Positions 26,296-38,525 of a stretch of 64,000 nucleotides of DNA are shown piece by piece; positions within the stretch are counted from its first letter, which is position 1, and each line of letters opens with the position of its first letter. The DNA is from Mallotus nudiflorus (taxonomy: Eukaryota > Streptophyta > Magnoliopsida > Malpighiales > Euphorbiaceae): contig CANTUR010000899.1 of NCBI GenBank assembly GCA_947683625.1, positions 1 to 64,000 on the forward strand, read 5' to 3'. The notes under the pieces were generated by a model. It was not told the origin of the DNA. It was given only the letters and a program-made list of their open reading frames with translations, and ran no database searches. The translations under genes and the position numbers were made by a program.

Positions 26296-28896
26296 ATGGG
26301 CTGCTCCACCTCAAGAATCGACCACCTTCCAGCGGTGACTCTTTGTCATGACCGCTGCAAATTTGTTGAAGAAGCTCTTTACCACAGTTATGCCCTTGCC
26401 GATGCTCACCTTGCCTACATGCACTCTCTCAAAACTCTTGGCCCTACTCTAGGCCGTTTCTTTGATCAAAATCTTGATGATAAAAGTAACACCAATATTC
26501 ACTCTGATCCTCCTTCTGTCGCTAAACCCAATCCTTTGACGTCGACCAAGTCTTCTTCTTCACCTGATCACTGTGCTTCAAGTTCAAACTCCGACTCTCA
26601 TCTTGATTTTCCTTCTGATGATTCTGAGGACGAAGAATTTAAAGAAAAAGACTTTGATCTTCTTCACCGAATCCACCCCAATTATTTTGATAGACAAACG
26701 CCTACTCCGTCTCGAACAAGTTCATATTCTTACAGAGACCATAATAAGTACGACTATTACGTAAATAATGGTGTCACCTCACCAGATGGTGGTTCGGCAT
26801 GGGTAACCCCGTCGCCTCCTCCTCCACCAAGTGGCTCCTCTTGGGAGTTCCTGAATTTCTTTGAGGCCTACGAGAGATATGAGTTACCAATTAAGGACAA
26901 AGATGGGATTCCCGAGGCAAAAGAAGAGTTCGAGATAAATGAACGTCTTGAGAACGATAAATTTGTTGGAGATACTGTGAATTTGGTGAAAGTGGAGAAA
27001 AAGAGTAAAGCTGATGATGTGAAGCAAAACAAGGTTCATGTTGTTGAAACTAAAGCTGTTTCAGAGGAAAAAGAGAAGACAGAAAAGAAAGACTCGATGG
27101 AGTCTAAGATTCAACGTCCATTGATGGTTGTTAGAGAACTAGAGGCTCTGTTTGACAGAGCTGCAGAGTCAGGAAATGAAGTAATAAAGATTCTTGATAC
27201 AGGAAAATTCCGTTGTTATCATAACAATTCTAATTATCAAGGTGAATTTCTCAGAATCTTTAATGTTGGTTCTCTGTTTCTAAATGTTCTTGAAATTAAA
27301 TTGGTTGCTTTCTTTGTTGGGATAGGAGTTTCTTCCAAGATGTTGCATGCGGTTACACCATCTTTCATGGTGATACCTTCTAAAAACGCAGACTACTTAT
27401 CTTCCACAGAGAAGATTGGTTCGGTTCATGTGGGATTTGAAGAAGATTTGGGGGTGCAGGTAGCAGTCAATTTGTCTTCCATTCTCAATAAGTTGTGCAT
27501 TTGGGAGAAGAAGCTCTATAATGAAGTCAAGGTATGCTTTACTCTTTTCCAATAAGCTTTGATCCTGGTAGGACTAGCTCTTTATGCTGCTTTATCTTTT
27601 TTAACCGTCTCTTTCTTGGAATGCATGCTAGTTCAGTGGAGTGGGAAAAAAAAGGCAGTTGCTTTGCACCTTAATATACAAACCAAAACAATTAATTCCT
27701 TGAGCATAGTCAAATGACTACTTTGTGTCGCAGGCTTAACTTCAATGTAGATATTCAAGTCAGTAGATAAATTCATATTCAACAATTTAAGCATGCAAAA
27801 TATTGGATTGGCTCATTTTTACAATTGCTAATGGTGTTCATGATAATATAGGCCGAGGAGAAATTGCGTATTATGCTTGCAAGGAGCTACAGGCAGATGA
27901 AAAATATGGGCGAGAAAGTTGCAGAGTCGAGTAAAGTTGATTCTTCTCGAGCTTTTATTACAGCATTATCTACTAAAATCAAAGTTGCATTTCATGTTAT
28001 CGACAGGACATCATTTACTATCAATAAGCTGAGGGACGAAGAGTTGTGGCCCCTCGTCAGCGAATTGATTCAAAAGTACAGGCTTTACTCTTTGCAGTTA
28101 ATTACATTCACTATGTGCTGCATGCTTATTTTATTCTGGTAATATTTAATGCTAATCTATTTATTGACATAGGTTACTTGGAATGTGGAAAGCCATGCTA
28201 GATTGCCATAGATGTCAATCCCAAACAGTTGCAGAAGCCAAAAGCTTAGATTCCATTATATCCAATGGAAAGTTCAATGAAACCCATCTAGAAGCAGCAA
28301 TACAGCTCAAAATTGAGCTTCAGAACTGGAATATGAGCTTTTATGATTGGATCAATGCACAGAAAAGCTATGTCAAGGCCTTGAATGGTTGGATTCTGAA
28401 ATGTCTTCCAAAGGAACCTGAAGAGATGCCGGATGAAACACTAACGTCATCTCCTGGTAGTCAATCAGGAGAGCCCCCTTTGTTTGCTTTCTGTATCCAA
28501 TGGTCACATGCCACGGCTAGAATCTCAGAGATGGAAGTGCTTAACGCTATGCATGAATTTTTCATGAAAGTAAATCAACTTGTAGAGAGGCATTATGTAT
28601 ACTTGCAGCAAAGGCTGTCCACTGACAAAGACCTGGAGAAAAGAGTGAGGATATTGGAGAGAAATGAGAAAAGGATGCAAAAGGCATTGCAAGCTCGAGG
28701 GAAGAAGATGTTTCTACCTAGTAAGGATAAAAGCAGGACCCAATTATCTGGAGGAACTGTGCATCAGAGTGAAGTGACTTTCAATAGTAGTCTTCATTTG
28801 GGCCTGAAACAGATTTTCATGGCCATAGAGAAATTCTCTGCCAACAATGTGCAGCTTTATGAGGAACTTCAAGCGCATATTGACAAAGCAGCCTAA
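26296..28896 (+). CDS. DUF630/DUF632 protein (NRG2/REL2/APSR1 type), 698 aa, four exons
   Basis: Exons by GT/AG and frame: 26296-27241, 27329-27531, 27852-28075, 28173-28896. The joined length of 2,097 nt is 698 codons plus stop. The N-terminus MGCSTSR gives Gly2 and Cys3, a myristoylation/palmitoylation signature, and belongs to DUF630 (residues about 1-60, with the LCHDRCKFVEEAL motif). A Ser/Pro-rich acidic linker follows, with SPPPPP and then SSWEFLNFF at about 170-190. DUF632 runs from about residue 280 (RELEALFDRAAESGNEV) across the later exons and includes VSSKMLH, LCIWEKKLYNEVK, LRIMLARSYRQM and MWKAMLDCH. Related proteins act in nitrate signalling (NRG2), phosphate response (APSR1) and leaf rolling (REL2). 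The exact role of this one is unknown. Intron 1 is odd: it is short and keeps the frame open. Confidence 0.93.
27242..27328 (+). other. 87-bp in-frame intron (exitron-like) of the DUF630/632 gene
   Basis: Donor gtgaat and acceptor ggatag-gag. Removing it joins Gln to Val-Ser-Ser-Lys-Met-Leu, which is the conserved family sequence at this junction. The intron is 87 nt (29 codons) with no stop in frame, so a retained transcript would still encode a full protein with a hydrophobic 29-residue insert. Confidence 0.8.
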
Positions 28897-29434
28897 CTTT
28901 GGGAGTGAACAAGGATTTCTTTGGTTGATTTTACGTTGTAAATTTCTATGCTTAACCTTGTTTTGATATTGATCTTGAGGAATTGTGTGAAGCAAATTTT
29001 TTGGCTGATGCAATCATCAATCTTTTGGTTCACTTATTCTGATATCACTGTTCCATTATTGCTTGTTTTATATGTTATAATAATCATCATGTCACTTCAG
29101 TTGCTTGCTGGGCTACTATTTTTCGTTTCTCCCTTATCTTTGGGGTCCGCTGGAGCCTCACAATAGGAAGCAAAACATTCTGATAACAATGGGCTGTTTT
29201 CGAGTTGCCCAAGTTGCAATGTACAAGGATCCAAAACCGACTTTTGACTTTTTTTTTTAATTTTATTTTTTGCAACCTTATCAAGGTCTACTTCATCTGT
29301 CAAAGTCAATATAGACAGACAGATATCATTCTTGGAGTTTCAGTTTCTCATTTTGACAACTTCAAATGAAGTGCTAGTTGTTGCTCTTATCTTACTTTTT
29401 CATTGATTTTACAGTGAAAATAAAAAAATAGAAT
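28897..29434. other. 3' UTR and flank of the DUF630/632 gene
   Basis: No second gene. Short ORFs on both strands lack family resemblance. Confidence 0.5.
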
Positions 29435-29546
29435 ACACCAGATTACAAGTTAATAAAAATGGGTGATTTTCAATCACCTCAAAATGATGCACACCAGATT
29501 ACAAGTTAATAAAAATGGGTGATTTTCAATCACCTCAAAATGATGC
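29435..29546 (+). repeat. 56-bp tandem duplication across an LTR boundary
   Basis: 29435-29490 and 29491-29546 are identical or nearly so. Each unit comprises 25 bp of flanking DNA (acaccagattacaag...) plus the first 31 bp of the LTR (tgggtgatttt...). The full LTR continues from the second copy at 29516. Confidence 0.9.
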
Positions 29547-29652
29547 ACATTCCCTGTATATATATTGTTAATAAAACATAATATAAATGGTTACAAGTGA
29601 TATGTATCAGGTAGTTACAAAACAATATTAAAACAGATTTATATATATCACA
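29516..29652 (-). repeat. 3' LTR of the second Copia element
   Basis: Matches 34091-34234: tgggtgattttcaatcacct at the left, then cctgtatatatat, then a ttacaagtgatatgtatcag block. The right edge at caca is set by comparison of the two copies and is approximate. The start contains a short palindrome (gtgattttcaatcac). Confidence 0.75.
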
Positions 29653-29689
29653 AAAAGCTTAGGTTTATCTATTGTATTACCCTCTTCAA

Positions 29690-31290
29690 TTTGGGCATGG
29701 GAAGTGATGCCCAGATTGTTTCGTAAGGTACAAAATGCAAGTGTTAACAGATTATTTAATATATTAGCAAGCTGACTATGAGTTGAGATGTATCAAACCA
29801 AAATGTCTCCCCAGCTTATTCTTTCACACACAAAATGAAGATCCACCTCTAAGTGTTTGGTGCGTGTATGATTTATGGGATTTGTGGCTAGGTAAGTAGC
29901 AGAGATATTATCACAGAAAACTTCAATTGGTAGGCGAGGTGTGATATGTAAATCTTTCAAAACCAATCGTAACCAACAAATTTCAGCAACTACCGCACGA
30001 TATTCCGATTCAGCACTATTCCTCAAAACTGTATGTTGTTTCTTGGCACATCAAGAAACCAATGTATTTTCGAAAAACACACAAAATCTTGTTGTTGAAC
30101 GTTGTGTATCTGAACAGCTAGCCCAGTCAACATAACTATAAGCAACCATTGTATCTAAAGAAGTAGTTTGAATAGGCAAACCATAATCAATTATCACTTT
30201 AATATAATGAAGTATCCTTTTCACTAATTGTCAATGAGAATCTTGTGGATTATGCATAAATTGGCAGACCAAATTAACTGCATAACTCAAATATGGTCTA
30301 GTAAAAGTTAAATACTTCAAGTTGCCAACAATGCTTCGATACATTATAGGATCAGAAAACGAACCTCCAAAGGATGTGTGAAGTGGTCTACTAGGTAGCG
30401 ATATGGCAACAGATTTAGAAAAGTCCATACTAGGTCTAGCTAGGAGATCCAAAGCATATTTTTGTTAAGATAAAAATAATCCATCAGTGAGTTATTGAAC
30501 TTGAATACCCAATAAGTAATGAATTTTTCCCAAATCAGTCATTTGAAACTCAGTCTTCAAAGAATCAATAATGTGTGTCAATAAGCTAGTAGACGAATCG
30601 ATGAGGATGATATCATCTACGTACAATAAAAGAACTTCCATACTATGAGAAGAAGAGAATACAAACATGGAATAATCATAATTGCTACCAATAAAACCAA
30701 GTGTTCTAAAAAATGATGTACATCTATGGAACCATGCTCTAGGTGCCTGCTTCAAACCATAAAGATTACGATTAAGGCGACAAACATGATTAGGATGTTA
30801 AGAGTTGACATATCCTTAAGGCTAGTGCATGAACAGAGTTTCATTTAATTTACCATGAAGGAAAGCAATTTTCATGTCAAGTTAATGAATCGGCCACGCA
30901 CGACTTACAGACATAGTAAGTACCATTCAAATTATAGCAGGCTTGACAACGGGACTGAATGGCTCTTTAAAATTAACACCTGGTTGTTAATCAAATCCTT
31001 ATGCCACTAAGCGAGCTTTATGTCTTTCAATGAATCCATTAGCTTTTGTTTTTAATTTATACACCCACTTACATCCAATCAGATTTGCTGTGTGTGGTTT
31101 AGGTACAAGAGTCCAAGTGTTATTGGACATTAGAGCTGCATATTCGTCATCCATGGTTTGTCTCCAATAATTCTTTTTAATCACAGAAGCTAAGGTTTTT
31201 AGTTTGGTAGCAGTGTGTATGGTAGAGATTAAAGATTGGATTTGTTTTGGTTCTTTAGTTCCATCATGTGTGTGAGTTATCATAGGATGG
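29690..31290 (-). pseudogene. Copia reverse transcriptase/RNase H remnant
   Basis: In element order: 30999-31283 holds the RT start (NTWTLVPKP, GCKWVYKLK). 30492-30755 holds APRAWFHRC, the catalytic LLYVDDIIL box and LGKIHYLLGIQV. 30231-30452 holds YRSIVGNLKYLT. 29793-30026 holds the RNase H core (SAESEYRAV, CDNISATYLA, RTKHLEVDLHFV). Stops and frameshifts separate the blocks. Confidence 0.9.
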
Positions 31291-32870
31291 ATAATTTAAG
31301 GTGGTGGTTGTATAGAGGCTGATTTGGTATTTAATGAAGAGGAAAGTATAGAGGATGTAGGTAAGGAGATATTTTCTTATGTAAAGGATAACGACAAAGG
31401 TATTTGTTGTTGAGGAGAAGTAGGTAATAATAAGGAAGGGATAATGTCCATATGATGTTGAGGTTGAATTGGGTAGGATAAGGATTGGGTGCTGATAGGA
31501 GACATATTTTAGGAGGAGTGTGGTAGTTGGAGATGAGGTAAACATTCTAAAGTTGTTGGATTTGAAAAGGAGCCAAGATTTGACTTCATGGTGGACTCTT
31601 GTGGAGCAGTTAAGTGAGTCAAGGAGTATGGAAATTCATCTTCAATAAACATCACATGTCTGGAAGTATAGACCTTGTCAGTTGCTAAGTCATAACAACG
31701 ATATCCTTTCATGTTAAGAGCATATCCAATGAAAATGCATCGTCAGGATTGTGGTGCTAACTTATGAGGTATTGAATGAGTGATGTGAGCATAGTAAAGA
31801 TAACCAAACACCTGGAGGCCTACAACATCTGGCTTTCTACAAAATAACATCTCAAATGGAACATTAAAAGCAATGGAAGTGTGTGGTACGCGATTAAGAA
31901 CATAGACGACAGAATATAAGGCTTCAACCCAAAATTAAAAAGGCAAATGAGCTTGAATCAGCATAGCTCTAACAATATTTAACAGAGTACGATGCATTCG
32001 TTCAGCCATTCCATTTTATTTCAGTGTTTATGGACATGAGATGCGAGGGAAAATGCCACTATCTTAAAATAATTTTTGGAACTTATTATTCAGAAATTCA
32101 CCTCCTCTATCACATTGGAATTGTTTGATTTTCATTGAAAATTGATTCTCAACTTCCTTTTTAAACTGGACAAATTTATCAAAGATGTCACTTTTATGCT
32201 TTAAAGGATAAATCCAGTAAAATTTGGAAAACCCATCCAAGAAAAGTACATAGTAGCGATACCTAAAAAAAGAAGGGACAGGGGATTGCCAAACATCCGA
32301 ATGAATGATAGAAAGAGGACAAGTTGCACTATTATTTAAATCAGAAAAATAAAGTTTAATGTGCTTGCTAAGTTGACAAGCATTATAATTATAATTTGAT
32401 TATCGTACAAAACAAAGATGAGAATTGGAATTAAGAAACTTAGACAAAACTGAAGACCTCGGATGTCCTAGTCGCTGGTGCCATAACGATGATGAAACTT
32501 TAGAAGTGAAAAAGGTTTGAGGTGATGAGGTTGAAGCAGAAGGATTGGTCAATGGATAAAGAGATCCATGAATATTGCAATGATGAAGAAGTGTCTTGGT
32601 TGTTAGATCCTTCACAAATAAACCAGTAAAATTAAAAGTCATGTCATACTTATTATCATGCGTAAATCGATAGACTGAAATAAGATTATGAGTAAAAGAA
32701 GGAACGATGAGAACATTTTTAAGTGAAAATTATAAATTAGAACCAACAATCTTTTTGTGTCCAGTATGAGTAATGGGAAGATGAGAACCATTTCCAACAA
32801 CATTATCAAAACCAGTGTAAGGAGTGAAGGAATCAAGAGTACCTGTGGTATGAGTCATATGGTAAGTAGC
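31291..32870 (-). pseudogene. Copia integrase and protease remnant
   Basis: 32400-32642 (minus) ends in SSLWHQRLGHPRSSVL, the GAG-pre-integrase zinc-binding histidines. 31509-31712 has YRCYDLATDKVYTSRHVMF, typical of the C-terminal end of Copia integrase. Downstream lies a low-complexity linker. The protease lies near 32640-32870 but is frameshifted. Confidence 0.8.
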
Positions 32871-34085
32871 ACTAGTGTCAACTAACCATGTAGAAACTGA
32901 GGGACTAGGCTCTTGGAGATGTATGCCAATATATGGTTGTTTATCACTGAGAGTAGTAGCTTATTGAGGACAGTTCTTTACCACATGATAATATTCATCA
33001 CATAATTGACATTGCACAGGACTTTCACCAAAAATCGAACCAGCAAAGTGAGAAGTGGAAGATTCATAAGAATTATAAGAACCAATATTCCACGGTTGAC
33101 GTGGAGAAAAATTATTTTTGCCATGAAAAGTTGATCCATAAAACCCACGACCATTTGAAAAATGGGAAGGCATGTATCCTTGATTCTGAGCACTAGAGTA
33201 GGCAGGTCGCTACCCCCCTTGACGTCCACCACGTGGATTATTGCTACGCCAATTACCACAATTGGAAGTGCCTCTACCTCTTGAAACCAGAAATGCTTAT
33301 GAGTTGTCAGTAGCTATGGTGTGTGGATTATTATTAAGGCAGCTCTTGTGAGCTAATAAGAAGGACCGTAGCTCTAGAAATGTTGGAAGAAGCTTGCGAG
33401 CTGACATCACAGTAACAACATCAGAATAATCAGAGGAAAAACTAGCAAATATCTGTAAGATGAGATCATTGTCATCAATGGGATGACCAATGAAGTATAA
33501 TGAATCAGAGATAGATTTAATATGATTTAGGTAATCTCTCATCAAGCGAGTGCCTTTTGAGGCTTGATTGAAACTCAACTTAAGTTGGAGATATTTTGCA
33601 TTTACATGATCATGACAAAGATTTGCAATCTGATTTCAGGTTTCATATGCAGTCAAGGGTTCACCAGGATGAAGAATATGTTTAAGAATCTCATAGGAGA
33701 TTGTTGCATGTAGCCAAGAAAGAATTACATAGTCGACTTGTTTCCATGCTAAATAAGCAGGATTCACAGAAACAACGCCATTTGAATCAGTGTGAGTCTG
33801 TGAAGGACAAGATGAGGAACCATCAACATGATCATAGACTTGATAACAACGAAGAATATTAATAAACAAGGTCTTCCAAACAAGATAGTTTAAGAAATCA
33901 AGAACTTCAGGAATATGAATCTTAATATTGTGAACATTCAAAACATTTGAAGAGAGAGGTGAAGAGCTGGTGTTTACAGCGGTAGTTATGTCCATTAAAG
34001 AAGAAGAGGAAGAAGAAAGCATGGATGAAGAAGAGAAGAGAAAGAAGAGGTCATTATTGATTTTTTTTTTAAGCTCTAATATCAT
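32871..34085 (-). pseudogene. Copia gag remnant with zinc knuckle
   Basis: 33636-34085 carries the gag N-terminus (IKIHIPEVLDFLNYLVWKTLF; VNPAYLAWKQVDYVILSWL). 33297-33578 carries the UBN2-type part. 32961-33173 has CQLCDEYYHVVKNC, a C-x2-C-x4-H-x4-C knuckle. The three parts are in different frames or split by stops. Confidence 0.85.
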
Positions 34086-34088
34086 AAA
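34068..34088 (-). other. tRNA primer-binding site
   Basis: On the minus strand, tgatattagagct follows the 5' LTR within a few bases. It matches the initiator tRNA-Met complement (tggtatcagagc) apart from two positions in the core. Confidence 0.65.
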
Positions 34089-34090
34089 AA

Positions 34091-34234
34091 TGAGTGATTT
34101 TCAATCACCTCAAAGTGAGGCACACTCTCTGTATATATATTATTAATAAAACAGAATAGAAGTGGTTACAAGTGATATGTATCAGTAGTTACAAAACAAT
34201 ATTAAACCAAGCTTTTTTAATAGATTAAACCACA
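34091..34234 (-). repeat. 5' LTR of the second Copia element
   Basis: Partner of 29516-29652. Starts tgagtgattttc and ends accaca, next to a poly-A run. Confidence 0.75.
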
Positions 34235-34239
34235 AAAAA

Positions 34240-35984
34240 AAAAAAATACATCTACATCTAAAAATTTAGAAATATATCTATCATAAAGTCATTCTATGGA
34301 GGCAATACAAACAAATAATATAGATTCTACATAGATACGGTACCAATAGTTTAATTTGCAACAACTTAAATGCAGCAAAAGAGACTTTGGAAAGTAATAT
34401 ATCTGTTCAAGCAATTTGATAGCATGTACTAGCTAATTACTACCATGCATGGAACCAAAAAAGCAATTTGGTTTATCTATAAAATTATAGATGTGGACAT
34501 TACAAGTGAGAAAATAATGAAGTGGTAATTATTTTTAAAGATATTATGAGATATTTAGTTTAATTTTTTCTATCATTAATTTAAAAGAAAATAATTATCT
34601 CTTATTATACAATTCATCGGTATGATTACTCGCTTAAAAAAAAAACTATAGATGTGAACACTAAACAGGAATGTCAAAGTTAATTAGCTACCATTAGATA
34701 AGGAAAGTTGAAAAACAAAAGGATGGAGACCACTGACAAAAAATACTAGACAAGCTCCTTTTTTTTTTTTTTTTTAGGAATAACAAGCTATTAATTATTA
34801 ATGTTTAGCTCAAACATTCATTGATTTCGACCCATTTTAAGATGCAGTGACCTTAGACCGATCAGTCCTTTTCCAAAAGATTGCTGATGTTCGTCGCTCA
34901 CAATTTCAAATGCCATTACACAGTAAGAATTAAGAAATACACATCCCACGTATGAAATGAAATCAACGTTTAAGTTCAGGTAAGTGTGGTTCAGTTGGAT
35001 TTAAGAATATTATTTTTTGAAAATTGCTTTGAAGTATCGGAAATTCAAAAATTAAGGTTTGAAAATTATTTTAAATTTCTAATTTGATTCAGTTTGAAAA
35101 TTAAAAATTTTCCATTTAATTAGGTTTGAAAATTAATTTTTATCTGAATTAAATTTTTCGTTTCAATTCAGTTCAAAAATAAGTTTTATCCAAATTAAAA
35201 AATAAATAAAGATATAATATAAATTAAACTACAAATCATTTAATAATTTTATTATAAAATTAAATAATTTTTTATAGTTTTATTTATTATTACTTTTACT
35301 GTCAATATTTTATCAATTTTTTTATATTACACTCTAATATATATCATATAATTATATTAGACTCAAATATACCATAAAATTTATTAATGAAAGTGAATTT
35401 GATTTTTTCAACATAAATTATATTATAATATTTTAAAATATTATTTACAGATTTAATATTTATTTTTTGTGGTTTAAAATAATTTACCTAAATGGGTGAG
35501 ACTTTTTATTCCAAATAATTAAAATAAAATTATTTTAAATTGAATGTTAAATTATTAGGTCTAATATTACTAAACTGAACATAATTATTGCGGAAATTTT
35601 TATAATATAATGTTATTTGTCACTGGACCAACAAATAAAAATGGCGCAAGCTTTGCGTAACCATTTCACATCTAAGCAAAAATCACGCGCAAGTGTGAAA
35701 TGGAGGCCGGAAACCACCAGCAACATCCTTCTCATTGGTATAACTACAACTGGGAGGAAAAATATTTAATATTAATTAAAATAATTAAATTTAATTATTT
35801 TAATAATATTTTTATCTACACTAATATTTAAAATCTGTTAAACTTTAATAAATTTAATTCTACCTTAATAAAATCACAAAAACAGTAAAAAAAAATAACT
35901 ACTATTTAATGTTACTATGTTTATCATAATTGGAAGTCAAGTCATCTTTAAACAGGAAAAATACTTTCAATTAATTCTAAGAAT
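34240..35984. other. Gene-free AT-rich stretch
   Basis: No gene. Around 35020-35180 the phrase tttgaaaatta recurs several times in a degenerate tandem pattern. Confidence 0.55.
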
Positions 35985-36115
35985 TGTTGATTTTTTTTGG
36001 TTTGACCTGATAGGGGAGGGGTAGGTGGATTCAAATCTTCCCTCTCTATAAGCGTTTGCTCCATGCATGGGAGACCTTTAATCCCATGTCTAGGTGGGTA
36101 GGCTTGGTTATTTTA
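35985..36115 (-). mobile_element. SINE-like fragment
   Basis: On the minus strand, a unit beginning near ccaagcctacccacc contains gatttgaatcc, a close match to the Pol III B-box. It ends with a short A-run (plus-strand T-run at about 35991-35998). The A-box is not convincing, so this is tentative. Confidence 0.35.
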
Positions 36116-36459
36116 TAGATATATATGAAAGGAGAAAGTAACAAATTTTTGCCAAGTTTGACCTACATCGTTAGGTGGAGACTCCAGAGTAATTGACTAA
36201 TGTATTGATAAGGATATTGTGTCCTTGCTCTTCTAGCACTGAAATTTAGATATATAATTTATAATGTAATACTTAATTTGTAATAGTCATTATAAATTAA
36301 TGTAATAATTTGCAAAGTTTATAATAGTCATTGAAAATTAATCTCTCAGAACGGCATCCACTGACAAGAAAAAGAAAAAGTAACAATTTCTTTCAGGACA
36401 GAGAAGTCTATCACTTGAAGGACAGTTTTGTCTCCTTCCATAGCAGCAATTATTCACCC

Positions 36460-36630
36460 ATGTACGCACGTTACCCAGCAATACCACTACTTATATTCAT
36501 CCTTTTTATTTTGCCAGTAGTAATTGGGAGGACGGGGGAAGAGCTACAGACTCAAACCGTCGTCTCTTTGGTGCCGGTATTCTACCTTGGCTATTTGGCC
36601 AAAGCCAATGAATTTTTTTTCATTAATTGA
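36460..36630 (+). CDS. Small ORF with one membrane segment (56 aa), uncertain
   Basis: The ATG at 36460 opens a 56-codon frame. A strongly hydrophobic segment (AIPLLIFILFILPVVI, residues about 7-22) is followed by a polar stretch and a second hydrophobic patch. The local base composition is noticeably less AT-rich than its surroundings, and the upstream frame stays open to about 36331 without an ATG. I do not recognise a family. It may be a tiny membrane protein, an exon of a larger or broken gene, or chance. Confidence 0.2.
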   Translation: MYARYPAIPLLIFILFILPVVIGRTGEELQTQTVVSLVPVFYLGYLAKANEFFFIN

Positions 36631-37489
36631 AATGTAAAATTTTTTATATATAAATTGTGGATTTATATATGATTTTGTGAGGATATGGAGTGGTTTCCTT
36701 TTGCTCACGGCAGCTGATGAGATAGGGACTATATGGGAGGCGAAGCATCGATATCAATCGATATCGCAATGTAATGTGAGTATACTTGCCTTTGGAGTTT
36801 ATAATTATTATCTAAAGATTTGATATTAAAGTGTTTCATCAACTGCTATTAGGAGGGAAGAATTGGCGAACTTTGTGGGGGGATTATATGGTGCATTGGT
36901 GAGCTATTAGTAATGATAATGGCTATGTATGAGTTATACAAACAAACAATGATGGCAAAAATTATTTTTAAGTTGATTTTTTTTATTGAACCTCTATCAT
37001 TTTATTTCATTATATTAAGTTCTTATACTATTATTTGTATAACTATTGAGTCTATATACTCTTATTTATGTATACATTGAGTCTATATATTATTATTTAT
37101 GTAATACATTGAGTTTCTATAATATGAAATTCATATCTATAAAATTGGAGTTCAATAACTTCATAAGTAATAGTATAATATAAGGGCTCAATGCAATATA
37201 ACAAAAAAAAAAAGGAACTCAATTAAAATTTTTTTTATAATTTTTGGGCTTAAAAATAGATTTTGCCGACAATGATTATTGAAAAAAAAGCTTACTATAG
37301 ACATCCAATTCGATCGGCAAGTGTTAGGGAACGAATTAGGGATGCTCTGTTTGATCAGCTAGTTGTTAAGTCCAATTATAAGAATGTGAAATTTGGACAT
37401 AAAAACAAAACCTAAATCTCTAATTGGAAATGGATTTGAAAGCCTAAAAGCCTCAAAAGCCCAAGACTTAGTCCAATTGTTCAAAAACA
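36631..37489. other. Gene-free stretch
   Basis: No gene. Near 37050-37110 the phrase cattgagtctatatattattattta recurs in degenerate form. Confidence 0.5.
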
Positions 37490-38510
37490 ACACAGGCCTG
37501 GGCCAAAGAGGTGTTGCCTCAGTGCAATAAGGCAATCTCCTCATTGTAGAGGCGTCGCCTCTATGGCAGACCACTTGCAATTGTAGCCATGGTGGCCAAG
37601 TGGTATGAACCCCACCCCTTGACCTAATTTTGCGTGAGGAAGAGATTTTTGAGGGGAAGAAAAAGGTTATAGGGGTTCATGATGAGCTTGAAAGCCTAGG
37701 GCATGGGCAAGGTAAGGGTATAAAAAGAAAAAGAAAAAAAAAAGGAAAAAAGGGGGACCATTATTTTTTGCTGGAAAGGGAGAGAGAGTTCAATGAAAAA
37801 AAAGAAAGGGGGACTCTAAGCTTTGAAAAAAAAGAAAGAGAGACGTTCTTGAGAGAGGGGGAGAATCCAAGCCAAAGCAAATTCACATTCCTTAGGAGAG
37901 AAAAGAGAAAAGCTTGTGTCAAAGTGAAACTCATACCCAAGTGGAGATCACACTCAAAAGCATATCTCTGATGGTCTATCACTTTGGTAAAATTTTGCAT
38001 CCAAATACATTTTTTTTCATAACTTCATCATTTTTGTGTTTAGTTTGCATGTGACTAAGTTGTTAGTATACTTTAGGTATATTTTAGGTTTGTTTTGTTT
38101 GTTACGCTACCTCATTAATATGATCCTTTAAACTATTGCATGTAGTTTAATTTGGCACCTGTTGGATACATGTGTACATGTATTGCTTGCTTAGGATAGA
38201 AGTTTAATTGTCTTGAGAGTTAAGCTAGCCTATTGATCAAGCGACGCCTCTTTATAAAGGCGTCGCCCCTCTATCAATGAGGCGATTGCCTATTCACATA
38301 GGCGATCACCACATTAACAGGTCTCCAAGCAACTTGGCCTCTCCTTTTATATGTTTCTACACGATTATACTATTTTGATGTATTGAGGAAGCCTATTGAT
38401 TAGACGACGCCTCATCACAGAGGCATTGACTTTTGCCAATGAGGCAATCATCTCATCACAGAGGCGATCGCCACATTGACAAGTTTTCAGGCAACATGAT
38501 CCTTTTTTTA
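37490..38510. repeat. Region with clustered GC-rich short palindromes
   Basis: Many gaggcgtcgcctc, ggcgatcgcc and ggcgattgcc-type palindromes occur at 37508-37565, 38243-38310 and 38404-38475, against an AT-rich background. Between them lies a purine-rich segment (about 37630-37870) whose ORFs are Lys/Glu-rich by composition only. It may be part of a repetitive element; no coding domain recognised. Confidence 0.6.
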
Positions 38511-38525
38511 GAAACTTGCATAATT
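38227..38525 (+). repeat. Direct duplication, period 163 bp
   Basis: Two diverged copies start with agcctattgat at 38227 and 38390. Both continue through gacgcctc, caatgaggc, cacattaacag/cacattgacaag and a caac-tgat/cttgg end. They carry most of the GC-rich palindromes. Confidence 0.75.

Larger units (their letters stand above)
29516..34234 (-). mobile_element. Ty1/Copia (RE1-like) LTR retrotransposon, decayed, short LTRs
   Basis: About 4.7 kb with LTRs of only about 140 bp. Gag, zinc knuckle, integrase, reverse transcriptase and RNase H remnants lie in Copia order on the minus strand. Most domains are still readable but split by stops. Both sides are flanked by aaaaa (29511-29515 and 34235-34239), a possible target duplication although low in complexity. 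Confidence 0.9.

Noticed and set aside
37630..37971. 113-aa Lys/Glu-rich ORF
   Set aside because: Driven by an A/G-rich segment, no domain, and no ATG-based gene structure around it.
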